Positions 36,981 to 45,368 of a stretch of DNA of 64,000 nucleotides are shown piece after piece. A program made the position numbers and the translations under genes. Under the pieces are notes generated by a model. That model was not told where the DNA came from, ran no database searches, and saw only the letters and a list, made by a program, of their open reading frames with translations. The DNA is from AP-15 sp963762575 (lineage in GTDB: Bacteria; Pseudomonadota; Alphaproteobacteria; ATCC43930; CGMCC-115725): positions 1-64,000 of the forward strand of contig CAVXLL010000008.1 in assembly GCA_963762575.1 (NCBI GenBank), given 5' to 3'. Numbering within the stretch: the stretch's first letter is position 1; every line of letters begins with the position of its first letter.

Positions 36981-37811
36981 ATGTTTCCAGCGATCAATCT
37001 GGGCGCCTTAGAGCGCTATCGGGTCCCGGTGGAGTGGAAAGGAGAGCTCTCAGCCATCGACCCGCGGGACTGCGACGCCATACCCTTCCCCCGACCGGAA
37101 ACCGAAGCTGTAACAGCGGACGGTATCGCCGAAATCGAACGCCTGCAGGAAGTTCTCTACGCGCAGGCCAAGTATGCGCTGCTGGTCGTCCTACAGGGTC
37201 CGGATACCAGCGGCAAGGATGGCACCATTCGGCGGATCTTCGGCCCGATCAACCCCGTCGGTGCGGTCGCGACCAGCTTTAAGAAGCCAACGCCTCACGA
37301 ACTGGCGCATGATTTCTTGTGGCGGATCCACAAATCAGTGCCGCCGGCGGGGATGATCGGCATCTTCAACCGATCGCACTACGAGGATGTGCTGGTGCCC
37401 CGCGTGCATAGGCTGGCACGGACGGACCGGATCGAGGCGCGCTATCGCCAGATAAACGCCTTCGAGCAGCACCTCGTGGAGAATGACGTAACCATTATCA
37501 AGTTTTACCTGCACATCTCGAAGAAGGAGCAGAAAGCGCGGCTCGAGGCTCGCCTGCAGGACCCAACAAAGCGATGGAAGTTCAGCCCAGACGATCTCGC
37601 CGAACGCAAGCATTGGAGTGACTACATATCGGCATATGAGATCGCTCTGCAGCGCTGCAGTACACAGTGGGCGCCTTGGTTTATCGTCCCGGCGGACCAT
37701 AAATGGTATCGCAACGCCGTCGTTGCCCGCATCGTTCGCACCACCCTCGAAGCATTGGACCTGACCTATCCGCCCGAAATGCGGGGGCTGGACAAAGTTC
37801 GTATCGACTAG
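36981..37811 (+). CDS. Polyphosphate kinase 2 family protein
   Basis: A 276-residue PPK2 protein. It carries the Walker A GPDTSGKDGTIRRIFGPINP (residues about 73-92), the Walker B-like FNRSHYEDVLVPRVH (about 130) and the lid arginines in KEQKARLEARLQDPTKRWKF (about 180-200). The ending YPPEMRGLDKVRID is typical for the short, one-domain PPK2 class that phosphorylates nucleotides from polyphosphate. The start codon lies one base after the eRF1-like stop, so the two were an operon. It probably replenishes ATP or GTP from polyphosphate under starvation or anoxia. No FixK-like box lies directly upstream, since the promoter region belongs to the degraded gene. Confidence 0.93.
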   Translation: MFPAINLGALERYRVPVEWKGELSAIDPRDCDAIPFPRPETEAVTADGIAEIERLQEVLYAQAKYALLVVLQGPDTSGKDGTIRRIFGPINPVGAVATSFKKPTPHELAHDFLWRIHKSVPPAGMIGIFNRSHYEDVLVPRVHRLARTDRIEARYRQINAFEQHLVENDVTIIKFYLHISKKEQKARLEARLQDPTKRWKFSPDDLAERKHWSDYISAYEIALQRCSTQWAPWFIVPADHKWYRNAVVARIVRTTLEALDLTYPPEMRGLDKVRID

Positions 37812-37814
37812 CCC

Positions 37815-38378
37815 TCACGAGTCACTGGCGGCGCTCGTAGTTGAGGTGCCTTGTCGCAGTTGCCAACCGCCGGCGAGGACCGCGAGCGTCCCGCCGAAGA
37901 TCAGCGCGTAGGCTACCAGCCACAGTCCCATTGCCCGCGTGTCGCTGGCACCGATAGCTGCTATCAAGGCACCCCAGCTTGCCGACACGACCCCGGCCAG
38001 CACGAGGATCCAACGACCCTCGCTCCCGGAGAGCCTAGGTGCCGCCGCGAGCAGGATCCCGCCAGTAATCATCGCCCAGGCGGTGGCGATCTGAACCAGG
38101 GGAACGGCGGCAACCGCCTGCCAGACGAGAACAGCGGCCGCAGCTGCGAGATTGACGGAGCCCTCGAGGATCAGCATCGGCCAGCGATATCCCCACCGCG
38201 GCGCTCGCATCCCCACCAGGATCGCAAACGCGCCGTCCGCTGCCACATAGGTCGCGAACAGAAAGACGAGCGGCGCGACAGCCCGAGGTGGCAGCGATAA
38301 AATGATGATTGCGAATAGGATCGCGGCCGCACCGCGAAGGCCAATGCCCCACCAATTGCGGGCCACGCCGGCGCTCAT
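37815..38378 (-). CDS. HdeD-family (DUF308) membrane protein
   Basis: A 187-residue inner-membrane protein with about six hydrophobic helices, for example LRGAAAILFAIIILSLP, VAPLVFLFATYVAADGAFAI and ALIFGGTLAVLAGGW. It starts with RNWWGIGLRG, the usual DUF308 opening. HdeD proteins are linked to acid and general stress. It is the last gene of a groES-groEL-NDUFS4-like-hdeD run on the minus strand (34 bp after the preceding gene) and converges with PPK2 across three bases. Confidence 0.88.
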   Translation of the reverse strand: MSAGVARNWWGIGLRGAAAILFAIIILSLPPRAVAPLVFLFATYVAADGAFAILVGMRAPRWGYRWPMLILEGSVNLAAAAAVLVWQAVAAVPLVQIATAWAMITGGILLAAAPRLSGSEGRWILVLAGVVSASWGALIAAIGASDTRAMGLWLVAYALIFGGTLAVLAGGWQLRQGTSTTSAASDS

Positions 38379-38412
38379 CCGGGCGCGATTAGATTTAGCC
38401 GCAAGCCGAACG

Positions 38413-38772
38413 TTACCTGAAATTGTCGGCGTAGCTCTTGATCCGAAAACTCCGCACCGGCGGAGGTTGAGCGACGTACTTCCAGCCGTGGCGCTCGGCG
38501 AAATCGATTGCGCTTTGGCGGTCGGGGAAGCGTAGCCGATAAAACGAAGTGAACGGGTTGCGGCTGGCCGTCCACCCCATCAGTGGCTCGATCTCCTTAC
38601 GATCCCAAGGCTCAAATTCGAGAACCCATTCTGGCTGACGCCCCGCTAACACCGATTGCATTGCCGATGGCGCGGGTTGATAGATATAGGCGAGCGGCAG
38701 CCTACCATCGGTCGGCGCCAGGCTGCCGGGCAGCAATGGTTCTTCTTGCATGGGTTCAGAAGTCCACGCCAT
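38413..38772 (-). CDS. NDUFS4-like complex I accessory domain protein
   Basis: A 119-residue protein with the ETC complex I NDUFS4 domain: YIYQPAPSAMQSVLAGRQPE, WVLEFEPWDRKEIEPLMGWT, FTSFYRLRFPDRQSAIDFAE and the hallmark end SFRIKSYADNFR. NDUFS4 is a supernumerary subunit at the N-module of alphaproteobacterial and mitochondrial complex I. This copy begins 17 bases inside the groEL 3' end, so it is translationally coupled to a chaperonin rather than to nuo genes. It may be a second, stress-specific paralogue. A basic N-terminal extension is absent. Confidence 0.85.
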   Translation of the reverse strand: MAWTSEPMQEEPLLPGSLAPTDGRLPLAYIYQPAPSAMQSVLAGRQPEWVLEFEPWDRKEIEPLMGWTASRNPFTSFYRLRFPDRQSAIDFAERHGWKYVAQPPPVRSFRIKSYADNFR

Positions 38773-40384
38773 TGCCGGACGGCATTGCTGGAGCTGGCTT
38801 CTTCTCGGGAATTTCCGCGACCATCGCTTCGCTGGTGAGTACCATGCCCGCCACGGAAGCAGCGTCCTGCAGTGCGGTGCGCACGACCTTGGTCGGGTCG
38901 ATGATACCCGCTTGGAGCATATCCTTGTACTCGTTGGCTTGGGCGTCGAAACCCCAGTTCACCTCGCCCTTTTCGAGCAGCTTTCCGACGACGATGCTGC
39001 CCTCGGCACCAGCATTTTCGGCAATCTGGCGCATCGGCGCCTTGAGGGCGTTGCGCACGATGTCGACGCCGACTTTCTGATCGCGGTTCTCGGTGTTGAG
39101 CCCGTTGATCGCGTTGGTGGCGTAAAGCAGCGCCGCGCCGCCACCGGCGACGACCCCCTCCTCGATAGCGGCTTTGGTGGCATGCACGGCGTCGTCGACT
39201 CGGTCCTTGCGCTCCTTGACCTCGACCTCGGTCGCGCCGCCGACGCGGATCACCGCGACGCCGCCGGCGAGCTTCGCCAAACGCTCCTGGAGCTTCTCCC
39301 GGTCGTAATCGGAGGTGGTGTCCTCGATCTGCTGCTTGATCTGCCGGATACGGGCTTGGATATCCTCCTTGTTGCCGGCGCCGTCGACAATCGTCGTGTT
39401 CTCGCGTTCGATCCGCACCCGCCGGGCACGGCCCAACATGTCGAGACGGACCTTGTCGAGCGCGATCCCGAGTTCCTCCGAGATGAGCTGGCCGCCGGTC
39501 ACGACTGCGATGTCCTCGAGCATCGCCTTGCGGCGATCGCCGAACCCGGGCGCCTTGACCGCGGCCACTCTGAGCCCGCCGCGCAAGCGATTGACCACTA
39601 GGGTGGCGAGCACCTCGCCTTCGACGTCTTCGGCGATGATGACGAGCGGCCGACCCGATTGAATCACTTGCTCGAGAAGCGGCAGCAGGGGCTGCAAACT
39701 CGACAGCTTTTTCTCATGGATCAGAAGGTAGGGATCTTCAAACTCGGCGATCATCTTTTCGGCATTGGTAATAAAATACGGGCTGATATAACCGCGGTCG
39801 AACTGCATGCCCTCGACGACCTCGATCTCGGTCGCCAATGATTTGGCTTCTTCTACGGTGATCACCCCTTCATTGCCGACCTTCTGCATCGCTTGGGCCA
39901 GCATCCGTCCGATTTCGACGTCACCATTGGCGCTGACCGTGGCGATCTGAGCGATCTCCTCATTGGTCGCGACCTTCCGCGACCGCTTGCGCACATCATC
40001 GACTATGACGTCGACGGCCATGTCGACGCCGCGTTTCAAATCCATCGGGCTCATGCCGGCGACCACCGCTTTCGCGCCCTCATGGACAATCGCCTGCGCG
40101 AGAACCGTCGCAGTCGTGGTGCCGTCCCCGGCGAGCTCGCCGGTTTTGACGGCGACCTCCCTCAGCATCTGCGCGCCGATGTTTTCGAACCGATCGACGA
40201 GCTCGATTTCTTTCGCGACCGCAACTCCGTCCTTGCTGATCCGCGGAGCGCCATAGGATTTGTCGAGAAGGACATTGCGGCCCTTTGGTCCCAAGGTGAC
40301 CTTGACCGCGTCTGCCAAAATATCGATCCCGCGCAGCATCTTCTCGCGCGCAGCGGTACCAAACCGAACTTCTTTCGCAGCCAT
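38756..40384 (-). CDS. groL: Chaperonin GroEL (60 kDa)
   Basis: A complete 542-residue GroEL. It has KVTLGPKGRNVLLDKSYGAP (ATP site, about 28-47), GDGTTTATVLAQAIVHEGAK (about 86-105, with the catalytic aspartate), the apical part with SPYFITNAEKM and VEEAKSLATEIEVVEGMQFD, and GVVAGGGAALL (about 410). The C-terminus ends PAMPSGNGVDF without the Gly-Gly-Met repeats of housekeeping GroEL, which suggests a secondary chaperonin. It lies 15 bp after groES and overlaps the NDUFS4-like gene. No CIRCE element is present; the operon is preceded by a FixK-type box instead. Confidence 0.97.
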   Translation of the reverse strand: MAAKEVRFGTAAREKMLRGIDILADAVKVTLGPKGRNVLLDKSYGAPRISKDGVAVAKEIELVDRFENIGAQMLREVAVKTGELAGDGTTTATVLAQAIVHEGAKAVVAGMSPMDLKRGVDMAVDVIVDDVRKRSRKVATNEEIAQIATVSANGDVEIGRMLAQAMQKVGNEGVITVEEAKSLATEIEVVEGMQFDRGYISPYFITNAEKMIAEFEDPYLLIHEKKLSSLQPLLPLLEQVIQSGRPLVIIAEDVEGEVLATLVVNRLRGGLRVAAVKAPGFGDRRKAMLEDIAVVTGGQLISEELGIALDKVRLDMLGRARRVRIERENTTIVDGAGNKEDIQARIRQIKQQIEDTTSDYDREKLQERLAKLAGGVAVIRVGGATEVEVKERKDRVDDAVHATKAAIEEGVVAGGGAALLYATNAINGLNTENRDQKVGVDIVRNALKAPMRQIAENAGAEGSIVVGKLLEKGEVNWGFDAQANEYKDMLQAGIIDPTKVVRTALQDAASVAGMVLTSEAMVAEIPEKKPAPAMPSGNGVDF

Positions 40385-40399
40385 GGCTTCAGCCCTCCA

Positions 40400-40720
40400 T
40401 CACGCCGCTCTAGCTGAAGAATGCGCGTCTCCTTCGATCACGCCGAAGACGTCGGCTTCCTTCATGATCAGCCGGTCTTCGCCGTCGATTAGCACCTCAG
40501 TGCCGGACCATTTGCCAAACAAGACGCGGTCGCCGACCCGGACATCGAGCGGCCGAACCGCGCCGGTCTCGTCACGCGCACCGGGGCCGACTGCGAGCAC
40601 CTCGCCCTCGATCGGCTTTTCCTTTGCAGTATCGGGAATGATGATGCCGCCCGGGGTCTTTTCTTCGGCTTCGATGCGCTTCACCAGAATTCGGTCATGC
40701 AGCGGTCTGAAATGCGCCAT
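40400..40720 (-). CDS. groS: Co-chaperonin GroES
   Basis: A 106-residue GroES. FRPLHDRILVKRIEAEEKTP forms the start, GGIIIPDTAKEKPIEGEVLA the mobile loop and roof region, and VGDRVLFGKWSGTEVLIDGE the C-terminal strand part. It has about ten extra residues at the C-terminus (DAHSSARAA). It is the first gene of the groES-groEL-NDUFS4-like-hdeD unit, with a TTGAC-N4-ATCTA box 60 bp before its start. No heat-shock CIRCE repeat was found in the 120 bp upstream. Confidence 0.96.
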   Translation of the reverse strand: MAHFRPLHDRILVKRIEAEEKTPGGIIIPDTAKEKPIEGEVLAVGPGARDETGAVRPLDVRVGDRVLFGKWSGTEVLIDGEDRLIMKEADVFGVIEGDAHSSARAA

Positions 40721-40780
40721 GCGTCGGTTCCTCTGACGTGATGTTGCAAAGATAAATGGGCGAATCCGGGTGGGCCAACA

Positions 40781-40794
40781 TAGATGGCCGTCAA
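40781..40794 (-). promoter_or_regulatory. FixK/FNR-type box before groES
   Basis: On the minus strand TTGACGGCCATCTA, one mismatch from TTGAC-N4-ATCAA. It ends 60 bp before the groES start codon, the same spacing as at the other boxes. Confidence 0.55.
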
Positions 40795-40844
40795 TATTCG
40801 CACAAAGTTGACAGCAGAGCCGCCATACCGCGTCCGGCCCGACT

Positions 40845-41445
40845 TTACTCTACCTTTTGATGGCCGTGCGGATCGCCGTCGGCGAGATGCTCGGATAGAA
40901 AGAACACGTGCATCTCGTTTGTCCGTATTACATCGCTGACGATCAGATCGTTTGTCCCGTCATCGCCGTTCTGGTCCGCTTCCTTCGCCGCCCTGCGAGA
41001 TTCGATTAGGATTTGTTCATGCGCATCGAGCAGTCGCGAGAGTTGCGCCGGCACCGATTCCCGCCCTTTTGGCGGGCGCGGGATTGAACTGGCCTCGGCT
41101 ACATCGTGCGGCGCCGCAAGGGGGACACCGCCGAGCGAGGTGACGCGTTCGGCCAACTCGTCCATCAGCTCGACCTGCTCGGTATAGTGCTTATCGAAAA
41201 GCAGGTGCAGTTGAAAGCAGGTGCAGTTGATAGAAGGTTGCACCAGATACCTGCCAGTGATGCTTCTTGTATAGGTCACGGAGCACCATTGTGTCTGCCA
41301 GCAGCTGGTTCAGCGCGTCGGTGCTGGCCGCCCGTACGTTTTCACCAAGTCCGATCGGCACCGGATAGACCGTTCCAAACTCCTGGATGACATCGTCTCT
41401 CCCGAGCTGCCGCTTCCGGCTGTCCGCGATTCTCCTCAAAGCCAT
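40845..41445 (-). pseudogene. dps: Dps-type ferritin disrupted by a 16-bp tandem duplication
   Basis: A DNA starvation/stationary-phase protection protein. The N-terminal reading (41445-41194) gives DALNQLLADTMVLRDLYKKH, then HWQVSGATFYQLHLL, with the ferroxidase histidine. The C-terminal reading resumes FDKHYTEQVELMDELAERVT (second metal-binding Asp/Glu set) and ends at 40845 after HPHGHQKVE-type sequence. Between them a 16-bp unit is present twice, which throws the frame and would end the protein at residue 84. Deleting one unit restores a normal Dps of about 194 residues. A perfect FixK-type box lies 72 bp upstream. Confidence 0.9.
41198..41229 (-). repeat. 16-bp tandem duplication inside dps
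   Basis: The unit AAAGCAGGTGCAGTTG (plus strand) occurs at 41198-41213 and again at 41214-41229 without spacer. Its length is not a multiple of three. Confidence 0.95.
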
Positions 41446-41516
41446 TGCGCTCTCCTATGAGGCAATTCGTCGACCGCTGTATGACGTCAAGATTCGCCGG
41501 CGTGGACGGGCTTGCA

Positions 41517-41530
41517 TTGACGGTTATCAA
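41517..41530 (-). promoter_or_regulatory. FixK/FNR-type box before dps
   Basis: TTGACGGTTATCAA, a full TTGAC-N4-ATCAA site, 72 bp before the dps start codon in the divergent dps/BON spacer. Confidence 0.7.
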
Positions 41531-41591
41531 TTAATCGCAGGCCCTTGACGGATAGCCGATCCAGCGTGGCATGGACGGAAAATTAGAAAAA

Positions 41592-41605
41592 CTGACAGCG
41601 GTCAA
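41592..41605 (+). promoter_or_regulatory. FixK/FNR-type box before the BON protein
   Basis: CTGACAGCGGTCAA, one mismatch from TTGAC-N4-GTCAA, ending 71 bp before the BON gene start. Its position mirrors the dps box on the other side of the spacer. Confidence 0.5.
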
Positions 41606-41675
41606 GGGAGCCACCGGCACTGCATGATAGGTGCGGATTGGAAGTATCGGCTCAATGCACATCCGAGGAGGTACC

Positions 41676-42335
41676 ATGAGGCCCGACAGCGAAATCAAAC
41701 GCGACGTTGAAGACGAGCTGCGATGGGAGCCGAACGTCGATCCGACCGACATTGCGGTAGCGGTAAAAAACGGGGTCGTCACCTTGACCGGGTTCGTTCG
41801 GAGCTATGCAGAGAAATTCACCGCAGAACGCGCAGTCAAGCGCGTGGCGGAGGTTGTCGGAGTGGCCAATGATCTCGAGGTGCGCTTGCCACAGACCGAC
41901 GAGAGACCGGATCCTGAAATTGCTCGCGAAGTGGTCGCAAACCTCAAAATTTGGCTGCCCAGCTCGTGGGAGCACATCAAAGCGGTTGTCAAGAACGGCT
42001 GGGTGACCCTTGAGGGCGAGGTCGAGTGGAATTACCAGCGAGACTACGCGGAACGGGCGGTGCGTTGGATCAAAGGGGTGAAAGGCGTCAGCAACTTAAT
42101 CCGCCTCCAGCCGCGGGTCGAACCGAAGCCGGTGGAAATCAAGCAGAAGATCGAGGAAGCATTCCGGCGCAGCGCGCTGGTCGATGCTAACCGTATCACA
42201 GTCGAGACGCATGGCGGCGACGTCGTCCTCAGAGGCACTGTGCGATCCTGGGCGGAACGCGAAGAGGCCGAACGCGCTGCCTGGCTGGCGCCAGGGGTCA
42301 CCAGAGTGGACAACCGAATTGCGGTGAGCCCATAA
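41676..42335 (+). CDS. Triple BON domain protein (OsmY-like)
   Basis: A 219-residue protein with three BON domains: residues about 3-68 (VKNGVVTLTGFVRSYAEKFT), 78-145 (VKNGWVTLEGEVEWNYQRDY) and 150-218 (THGGDVVLRGTVRSWAEREE). There is no signal peptide, so unlike E. coli OsmY it is probably cytoplasmic. BON modules bind phospholipid or other polymers and are induced by osmotic and stationary-phase stress. GAGGAGG precedes the ATG at 41676; a longer in-frame start at 41631 lacks it. A close paralogue lies at 55641-56295. The gene is divergent from dps and probably shares its regulator. Confidence 0.93.
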   Translation: MRPDSEIKRDVEDELRWEPNVDPTDIAVAVKNGVVTLTGFVRSYAEKFTAERAVKRVAEVVGVANDLEVRLPQTDERPDPEIAREVVANLKIWLPSSWEHIKAVVKNGWVTLEGEVEWNYQRDYAERAVRWIKGVKGVSNLIRLQPRVEPKPVEIKQKIEEAFRRSALVDANRITVETHGGDVVLRGTVRSWAEREEAERAAWLAPGVTRVDNRIAVSP

Positions 42336-42431
42336 TTCAGAACGAAGTTGATCGGCGTCAAAGCCGAGCGAGTGCCGTAGTGCCAATATAATCCCCGTCG
42401 CGTCAGTAGCGCGATTCCTCCCGAACTCAAA

Positions 42432-42462
42432 CCCCGCCCAGTGCCTCGGGCGGGGTTTTTTT
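42432..42462 (+). terminator. Rho-independent terminator after the BON gene
   Basis: An eight-bp perfect stem CCCCGCCC/GGGCGGGG with an 8-nt loop, followed by seven T. It closes the BON gene about 100 bp after its stop. Confidence 0.9.
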
Positions 42463-42509
42463 CGGAACTGAGGTCTGGAGCAGCGTCGAAATTGGGTGCA
42501 CGAACAAAA

Positions 42510-42523
42510 TTGACGACCGTCAA
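42510..42523 (+). promoter_or_regulatory. FixK/FNR-type box before the PRC-barrel gene
   Basis: TTGACGACCGTCAA, a perfect TTGAC-N4-GTCAA palindrome, 61 bp before the start codon at 42585. Confidence 0.7.
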
Positions 42524-42584
42524 TGTGAAGGCGAATTACTGAATGCTACTGCAGCCCGGAACACGACGCAGAAAAGGAAACCCC

Positions 42585-42998
42585 ATGAGGAAGGACGAAC
42601 TACCTGGAGCTCTGCCCGCGAGCTTTCGTTATGCGGCTGCGCTCATCTCCGCGATGCTGATTTCCTCGTTGCCTATGCCCGTACTGTCGCAAGGAATCCA
42701 GCTCGTCGTCGTCGACGTGCACGAGGTTGCCGAAGGGTATCGTGCGAGCAAGCTGATCGGCAGCAGCGTCGTCAATGACCAGAACGAGAAGATCGGGACG
42801 ATCGAGGACATCGTCATTGGAAAGGACAAAGTTCTCTTCGCACTACTGCAGGTCGGCGGATTTCTCCACATCGGCGGGCGTATGGTAGCGGTCCCCTTTC
42901 AGAGCCTCGTTCTCGACGAAAACGGCGCCAAGATCAAATTGCCGGGAGCGACGCAGGAGGCGCTGAAGAAATTGCCGGAGTTCAAATACGCCGGCTAG
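42585..42998 (+). CDS. Exported PRC-barrel domain protein
   Basis: A 137-residue protein with a signal peptide (basic start MRKDELPGALPASFRYAAAL, hydrophobic core, cleavage around VLSQG). The PRC-barrel follows: LIGSSVVNDQNEKIGTIEDI, VIGKDKVLFALLQVGGFL and MVAVPFQSLVLDENGAKI. PRC-barrels are small beta-barrels that bind proteins or RNA; exported ones are common in alphaproteobacterial stress islands, without proven function. The ATG is preceded by AAAAGGAAA. A FixK-type box lies upstream. It converges with the response regulator, the stop codons overlapping by four bases. Confidence 0.9.
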   Translation: MRKDELPGALPASFRYAAALISAMLISSLPMPVLSQGIQLVVVDVHEVAEGYRASKLIGSSVVNDQNEKIGTIEDIVIGKDKVLFALLQVGGFLHIGGRMVAVPFQSLVLDENGAKIKLPGATQEALKKLPEFKYAG

Positions 42999-43669
42999 CT
43001 CCTCGTACGTTGCCGCCAACCGCAGTGTCGGCTCTCGCCATACAGGGCGCCGTTGGGTGGCAGACCGGCCAACACGGCGAGCCGTATCGCCTCCGCGAGT
43101 CGGCGGGTGCCGAGCCGTTCCAGCATGCGGGCGCGGTGCACCTCGACCGTGCGTACGCTGATCCCGAGATCGTAGGCGATCACTTTGCTGGGCCGCCCGG
43201 CCACGAGGGCGTCCAGCACCTGGCGCTCGCGCGGGCTGAGAGTGGCGATCCGCTCGACCGCCTCTGTCGCCGCCTCTCGATCTGCGAACCCCCGCCCGAA
43301 GTCTGCCAGCGCGGCTTCTATCGCGGCGATCAGGCGTTCGTCGTCGAACGGCTTTTCAATAAAATCGACCGCACCTGCTTTCATCGCTTGCACAGCGGTC
43401 GGTATATCCCCATGGCCGGTAATCACGACCACCGGCAGACGAAAGCCGAGGTGGTTGAGCTCGCCTTGCATCTCAAGGCCATTTATTTCCGGCATCAGGA
43501 CGTCGAGCAGTACGCATCCCGCTGAGATGCCCGGCACGGCCTCGAGAAACGCGAGCGCCGATGCATAGGCGACGTGCTCGAACCCGGCAGAATAGAGCAG
43601 CCGCTCGAGTGATCGACGAACACCTGGATCATCATCCACGACATGGACAATGCGTTCAGCTTCCAACAC
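42995..43669 (-). CDS. FixJ/NarL-type response regulator
   Basis: A 224-residue regulator. The receiver domain has VHVVDDDPGVRRSLERLL (acidic pocket), LLDVLMPEINGLEMQ (phospho-acceptor Asp about 62) and VVVITGHGDIPTAVQAMKAG with FIEKPF (conserved Lys). The LuxR-type HTH has TLSPRERQVLDALVAGRPSK and DLGISVRTVEVHRARMLERL. This arrangement is FixJ-like. I place the start at the GTG (43669), but the frame is open upstream into the histidine-kinase ATPase domain, so as written kinase and regulator form one polypeptide. In related loci the kinase stop overlaps the regulator start, so the fusion may result from a frameshift. It probably feeds into the FixK-like regulon. Confidence 0.88.
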   Translation of the reverse strand: MLEAERIVHVVDDDPGVRRSLERLLYSAGFEHVAYASALAFLEAVPGISAGCVLLDVLMPEINGLEMQGELNHLGFRLPVVVITGHGDIPTAVQAMKAGAVDFIEKPFDDERLIAAIEAALADFGRGFADREAATEAVERIATLSPRERQVLDALVAGRPSKVIAYDLGISVRTVEVHRARMLERLGTRRLAEAIRLAVLAGLPPNGALYGESRHCGWRQRTRS

Positions 43670-44905
43670 TCGCACCCGTTGTTGGCGCGGCGCCAAGGTA
43701 AAGCGGAAGACCGTTCCGCCGCCGGGATTGGGTTCGCTTTTCAGGCGCCCACCATGCGCCTCCACGATCGAGCGGCAAATCGAGAGGCCGAGGCCCATGC
43801 CGCCGGGTTTTGTCGAAACAAACGGCTCGAACAGGTGATTGGCCACTGATTCAGTGAGGCCCGGCCCGCTGTCGGCAATGGCGATCTCGATAGTTTGCTC
43901 GTTGAGCTAAAGTCGTCCTCACCTCGAGCTCGCGGCGCGTGCCTGCGGTCATCGCCTCGATCGCATTACGCATCAGATTGACGAGCACCTGCTGAATCTG
44001 AACCCGGTCGGCAAATACCCGTTCCACGTTTGGATCAAATCGAAAAAATGACCGGACACCCGCCGCCTCTGCCCCAACTAACGCTAGGGTGCGGGCTTGT
44101 TCCACCATCTGTGCGACATTTTCGACCCGCCGCTCAGTCTCACCCTTGACCACGAAAGCTCGCAAGCGCCCGATGATCTGGCCGGCGCGGAGTATTTCGG
44201 CCGCCGCTTCGTCCATAACTTCCAGGGCCATTTCGATCTTGTGAGGTTCGCCGCTGGCAAGCAGGCGGCGGGCCGCGTTGACCGAATTGGCGGCGGCGGA
44301 GAGAGGCTGGTTCAACTCGTGTGCCAGCGTCGGGGCCATCTGGCCGACCTCGCTGAGCCGCGCGGCATGGAAAAGCTCCGATTGCAGTTCTTCAACCTCT
44401 GATCTGCGCGCTCGCCCTCGGCAATCTCGTCCTGCAGTTTGCGGTTTACCTCGTCGAGCTCGGCGGTTCGCTGGGCGACCCGTTGCTCCAGCGTTTCATT
44501 GAGCCGACGCAACTCGGCTTCGGCTCCTTGCCGATCGGTAATATCTCTGGCGATCTTCGAGGCACCGACAATCTGGCCACTGTCATCTCGGATCGGGGAG
44601 ACGGTCAGCGAAATGGCGACTTGGCGGCCGTCCTTGTGACGCCGCACAGTCTCGTAATGCTGTATCCTTTCCCCCTTGCTTATCTGATCGAGGATAAGCT
44701 GCATCTCGTCTTCGCGGCCCGGCACGGCCAACAGAAAAACAAATTGCCCGATGACTTCCTCTGGCCGATACCCGAACATCGTTTCGGCGGCCTGATTCCA
44801 GGATGCAATCTTACCGCTCAAATCCGTGCAAATGATAGCGTCGTTCGAGGATTCAACGATGGCCGCGGGCGAGGGCCAATAATCGAGGCGACGAAGCATC
44901 GCCAT
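43670..44905 (-). pseudogene. PAS sensor histidine kinase (FixL-like), two frameshifts
   Basis: From 44905 the PAS domain reads AAIVESSNDAIICTDLSGKI, ASWNQAAETMFGYRPEEVIG, then a PAC part and a coiled coil (LRRLNETLEQRVAQRTAELD). A frameshift near 44400 leads to the H box LAHELNQPLSAAANSVNAAR and the N box LVNLMRNAIEAM. A second shift near 43908 leads to GPGLTESVANHLFEPFVSTK with the G boxes GMGLGLSIC. There is no heme-pocket His pattern I can confirm, so the signal is not certain. Both shifts are one base and rejoin expected family sequence. It is inactive unless they are sequencing errors. Confidence 0.85.
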
Positions 44906-45368
44906 TCGACCCCTCCGGCCGTCTTTCGAGCGCTGATGCGCTCACAAATGGCAAATACCAACCGTTTGATTTCACTAATCTGTGATGCATATTATCGTTA
45001 ACCAGCGTTCCGTCAATGAGCTAGTCATTATCATAGATTAAGAATTAATAGTGGCATAAGCTTGCGTTCGTTGACTTCTAGCTTTAACTATCTATAGGTG
45101 GTTGGACGCTCTACTGGCGGCAGATCAGGAATAATAGGTCTACCGGCGGAGCATTTTTGTTGACGAAGATTAGTCTAGCAGTGTAAGTTTAACTGGCAAG
45201 CCGGCTGACACCCGCTGGCTGAGCCGAGGGCCGCGTGGGAGGCGCCGAGCACGGCCGATAACTGATCCAGTTTAATGATGTTGCTCCGGGCGCTGCTAAA
45301 ACTCCGTTGCGCACCCGCTGGTAGCTCGGGGGGGATAATGAAAAGAGTGGAGGGGCCGATGATAGTGG
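44906..45368. other. Intergenic region, no gene seen
   Basis: An AT-rich stretch around 44990-45180 lies upstream of the PAS kinase gene. No hairpin or perfect FixK box was found. The first Crp/Fnr reading begins near its right end. Confidence 0.45.

Noticed and set aside
40721..40844. CIRCE element before groES
   Set aside because: No TTAGCACTC-N9-GAGTGCTAA or close match is present. Only the FixK-like site was found.
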